DNA from: Magnetococcales bacterium
Lineage (GTDB): Bacteria; Pseudomonadota; Magnetococcia; Magnetococcales; UBA8363
DNA: 64,000 bases
Reading direction: 5' to 3'
NCBI GenBank assembly: GCA_002753515.1
Contig: PEAK01000013.1
Span: 1 to 64,000, forward strand
Shown: piece after piece, positions 62,592-64,000 of the stretch
Numbering within the stretch: the first letter of the stretch is position 1
Layout: each line of letters begins with the position of its first letter
Made by a program: the position numbers and the translations under genes
Notes under the pieces: generated by a model
What the model was told of the DNA's origin: nothing
Database searches by the model: none
Seen by the model: only the letters and a program-made list of their open reading frames with translations

Positions 62592-63648
62592 AACCGGCTT
62601 TGTATTCCAGGCAGCCACCCTTCTGCGACACCGCTGCCAGACAGACCGTACCCACAGGTTTTTCCTGACTGCCCCCATCCGGTCCGGCGACCCCGGTTAC
62701 CGAAACCGCCAATTGGGTATTGCTGATACGAAGGGCATTCCGGGCCATGCTCAGGGCCACCTCGGGACTGACGGCACCACACCTGTCCAACAAAACCTCC
62801 GGGACTTCCAAATGTTTCATCTTGGCCTGATTGGAATAAGTCGTAAAACCAGCCATTAAATAGCTGCTGCTACCCGGAACTGCGGAAAGGCGCGAACTGA
62901 CCAGACCAGCGGTACACGACTCGGCCACGGCAACCGAAAGTTGCAATTCCTGCAACATTTGCCCACAAATTTCCTCCAAAGGACGCGGGCTCAACGCATA
63001 AATCCGATGGCCGAATCGCGAACGCAATCGGTTGCGCAGCTCCTCTCCAACCAAAGAGGACATCAAAATAGCGCAATCACCATCCGGCAGGCAGCGGATT
63101 TGGTATTGGATCACATCCTCCCCACAGTCGCTCATGGGCAAATCCAGGCCCTGGCCATAGGATTCCACCAACCAACAGGTATCAAACCGGGAACGACGAA
63201 AATTTTCCTCCTCAAGCAACAGGGTGCGAATGGCATGAAGCCATTCCATGCGCAAGCCCCACAATGGTTTTTCAAAAAAAGCGATAATCCGGCCCCGGCG
63301 ACGAATGATGAAACCAGAAGGAACTCCTGCGGCATCGTGCAAGGGACGCGCCCCAACAACGCGCAGACGCTCGGAGCCCTGACCATCCAGACCCAGGGAA
63401 AGACCCAGATTGGAAAGCACGGAGCGCCGCAACCGACTGCTCGTCGGACAGCAATCCGACTGAATGAGGATCAGGTCAAAGGTTTCATCCACCCCCTCGG
63501 GATCGAACGGTGCATCCGCCTCCAGCTCCCGGGTAATGATTTCGGAATAACCCAAACATTGCAGCATCAGGTCCAGATGCGGTCTCCCGGAAGCGGGAAA
63601 GATCGACCTGGCTTCGCTCCATAGCGGTAAAACCAGCAGGCACTTCAT
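62500..63648 (-). CDS. cinA: CinA-like protein: intact C-terminal (PncC-type) domain, divergent N-terminal domain
   Basis: VAVAESCTAGLVSSRLSAVPGSSSYLMAGFTTYSNQAKMKHLEVP, AVSVTGVAGPDGGSQEKPVGTV; N-terminal half only weakly COG1058-like. Confidence 0.83.
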   Translation of the reverse strand: MKCLLVLPLWSEARSIFPASGRPHLDLMLQCLGYSEIITRELEADAPFDPEGVDETFDLILIQSDCCPTSSRLRRSVLSNLGLSLGLDGQGSERLRVVGARPLHDAAGVPSGFIIRRRGRIIAFFEKPLWGLRMEWLHAIRTLLLEEENFRRSRFDTCWLVESYGQGLDLPMSDCGEDVIQYQIRCLPDGDCAILMSSLVGEELRNRLRSRFGHRIYALSPRPLEEICGQMLQELQLSVAVAESCTAGLVSSRLSAVPGSSSYLMAGFTTYSNQAKMKHLEVPEVLLDRCGAVSPEVALSMARNALRISNTQLAVSVTGVAGPDGGSQEKPVGTVCLAAVSQKGGCLEYKAGFTGSRDRIRWQSSQTALHLLRRLALEYRGM

Positions 63649-63649
63649 T

Positions 63650-64000
63650 TCATAGCATCCAGATTGTTGAGAGTGTTACCACAATCCAAGCATACACCCC
63701 GGCGGCCAAATCATCGGCCATAATACCCCATCCCCCGGGTAAAGTCCTGTCGATCCAATTGACCGGCCAGGGTTTCCAGATATCGAAGAGTCGAAATGCG
63801 ACAAAACCAATGATCAGCAAAAAAAAGTCAGGCGGTATGGAGAGCATGGTCAATAACATCCCTGCCATTTCATCAACGACCACTTCCTTGGGATCGTGTT
63901 TTTGCAGTGCAATGGCTGCGCGATGTGCCGCCCAGGTTCCCAGTGATATCACGATGCCCAGAATGGCCAGATGCCATACCAGCCCGGCCCGCATCACCAA
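63650..64000 (-). CDS. pgpA: Phosphatidylglycerophosphatase A (N-terminal part beyond window)
   Basis: HDPKEVVVDEMAGMLLTMLSIPPDFFLLIIGFVAFRLFDIWKPWPVNWIDRTLPGGWGIMADDLAAGVYAW. Confidence 0.93.
   Translation of the reverse strand: MVMRAGLVWHLAILGIVISLGTWAAHRAAIALQKHDPKEVVVDEMAGMLLTMLSIPPDFFLLIIGFVAFRLFDIWKPWPVNWIDRTLPGGWGIMADDLAAGVYAWIVVTLSTIWML

Overview
This 64 kb window is gene-dense bacterial chromosome with mostly housekeeping content. It looks proteobacterial: MucR/Ros regulator, complete 14-subunit nuoA-N operon, HspQ, MetZ, and a FliX-like ORF. An alphaproteobacterial or Magnetococcales-like origin is inferred, not proven. Main blocks: (1) 0.4-4.7 kb, a KamA-family radical SAM enzyme, a histidine-kinase-like protein that appears to lack the catalytic H and N boxes, and a sigma54-type response regulator, all on the minus strand. 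(2) 5-23.3 kb, mucR, aroC, fabI, a MidA/NDUFAF7-family methyltransferase and nuoN-nuoA, minus strand. (3) 23.6-31.9 kb, HAD hydrolase, LysR, hfq-hflX, CIRCE-groES-groEL, elbB and an M24 peptidase. (4) 31.9-37 kb, a CHASE hybrid histidine kinase, an Rpn/PDDEXK transposase-family gene with an inverted remnant of a second copy, a DnaJ-related protein and an intergenic palindromic repeat. (5) 37-43.3 kb, leuA, a FliX-like ORF behind a sigma54-like promoter, lepA, lepB, a DUF4845-like ORF and rnc. (6) 43.3-53.5 kb, AsmA, PHP phosphatase, a receiver protein, a rubredoxin-like mini-ORF, queG, nadA, two HD hydrolases and a higBA-like toxin-antitoxin pair. (7) 53.6-64 kb, an SGNH/MBOAT/methyltransferase cluster, metZ, hspQ, an AT-richer B12-radical SAM gene, cysM, truA, a divergent cinA and pgpA. 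I saw no clearly new multi-gene defence or biosynthetic system. The strongest leads are the KamA-like/pseudokinase/sigma54-activator locus, the MidA-nuo linkage, the inverted Rpn remnant, and the FliX-like gene with its promoter. All assignments come from reading motifs and order by eye. No database search, alignment program or folding program was run.
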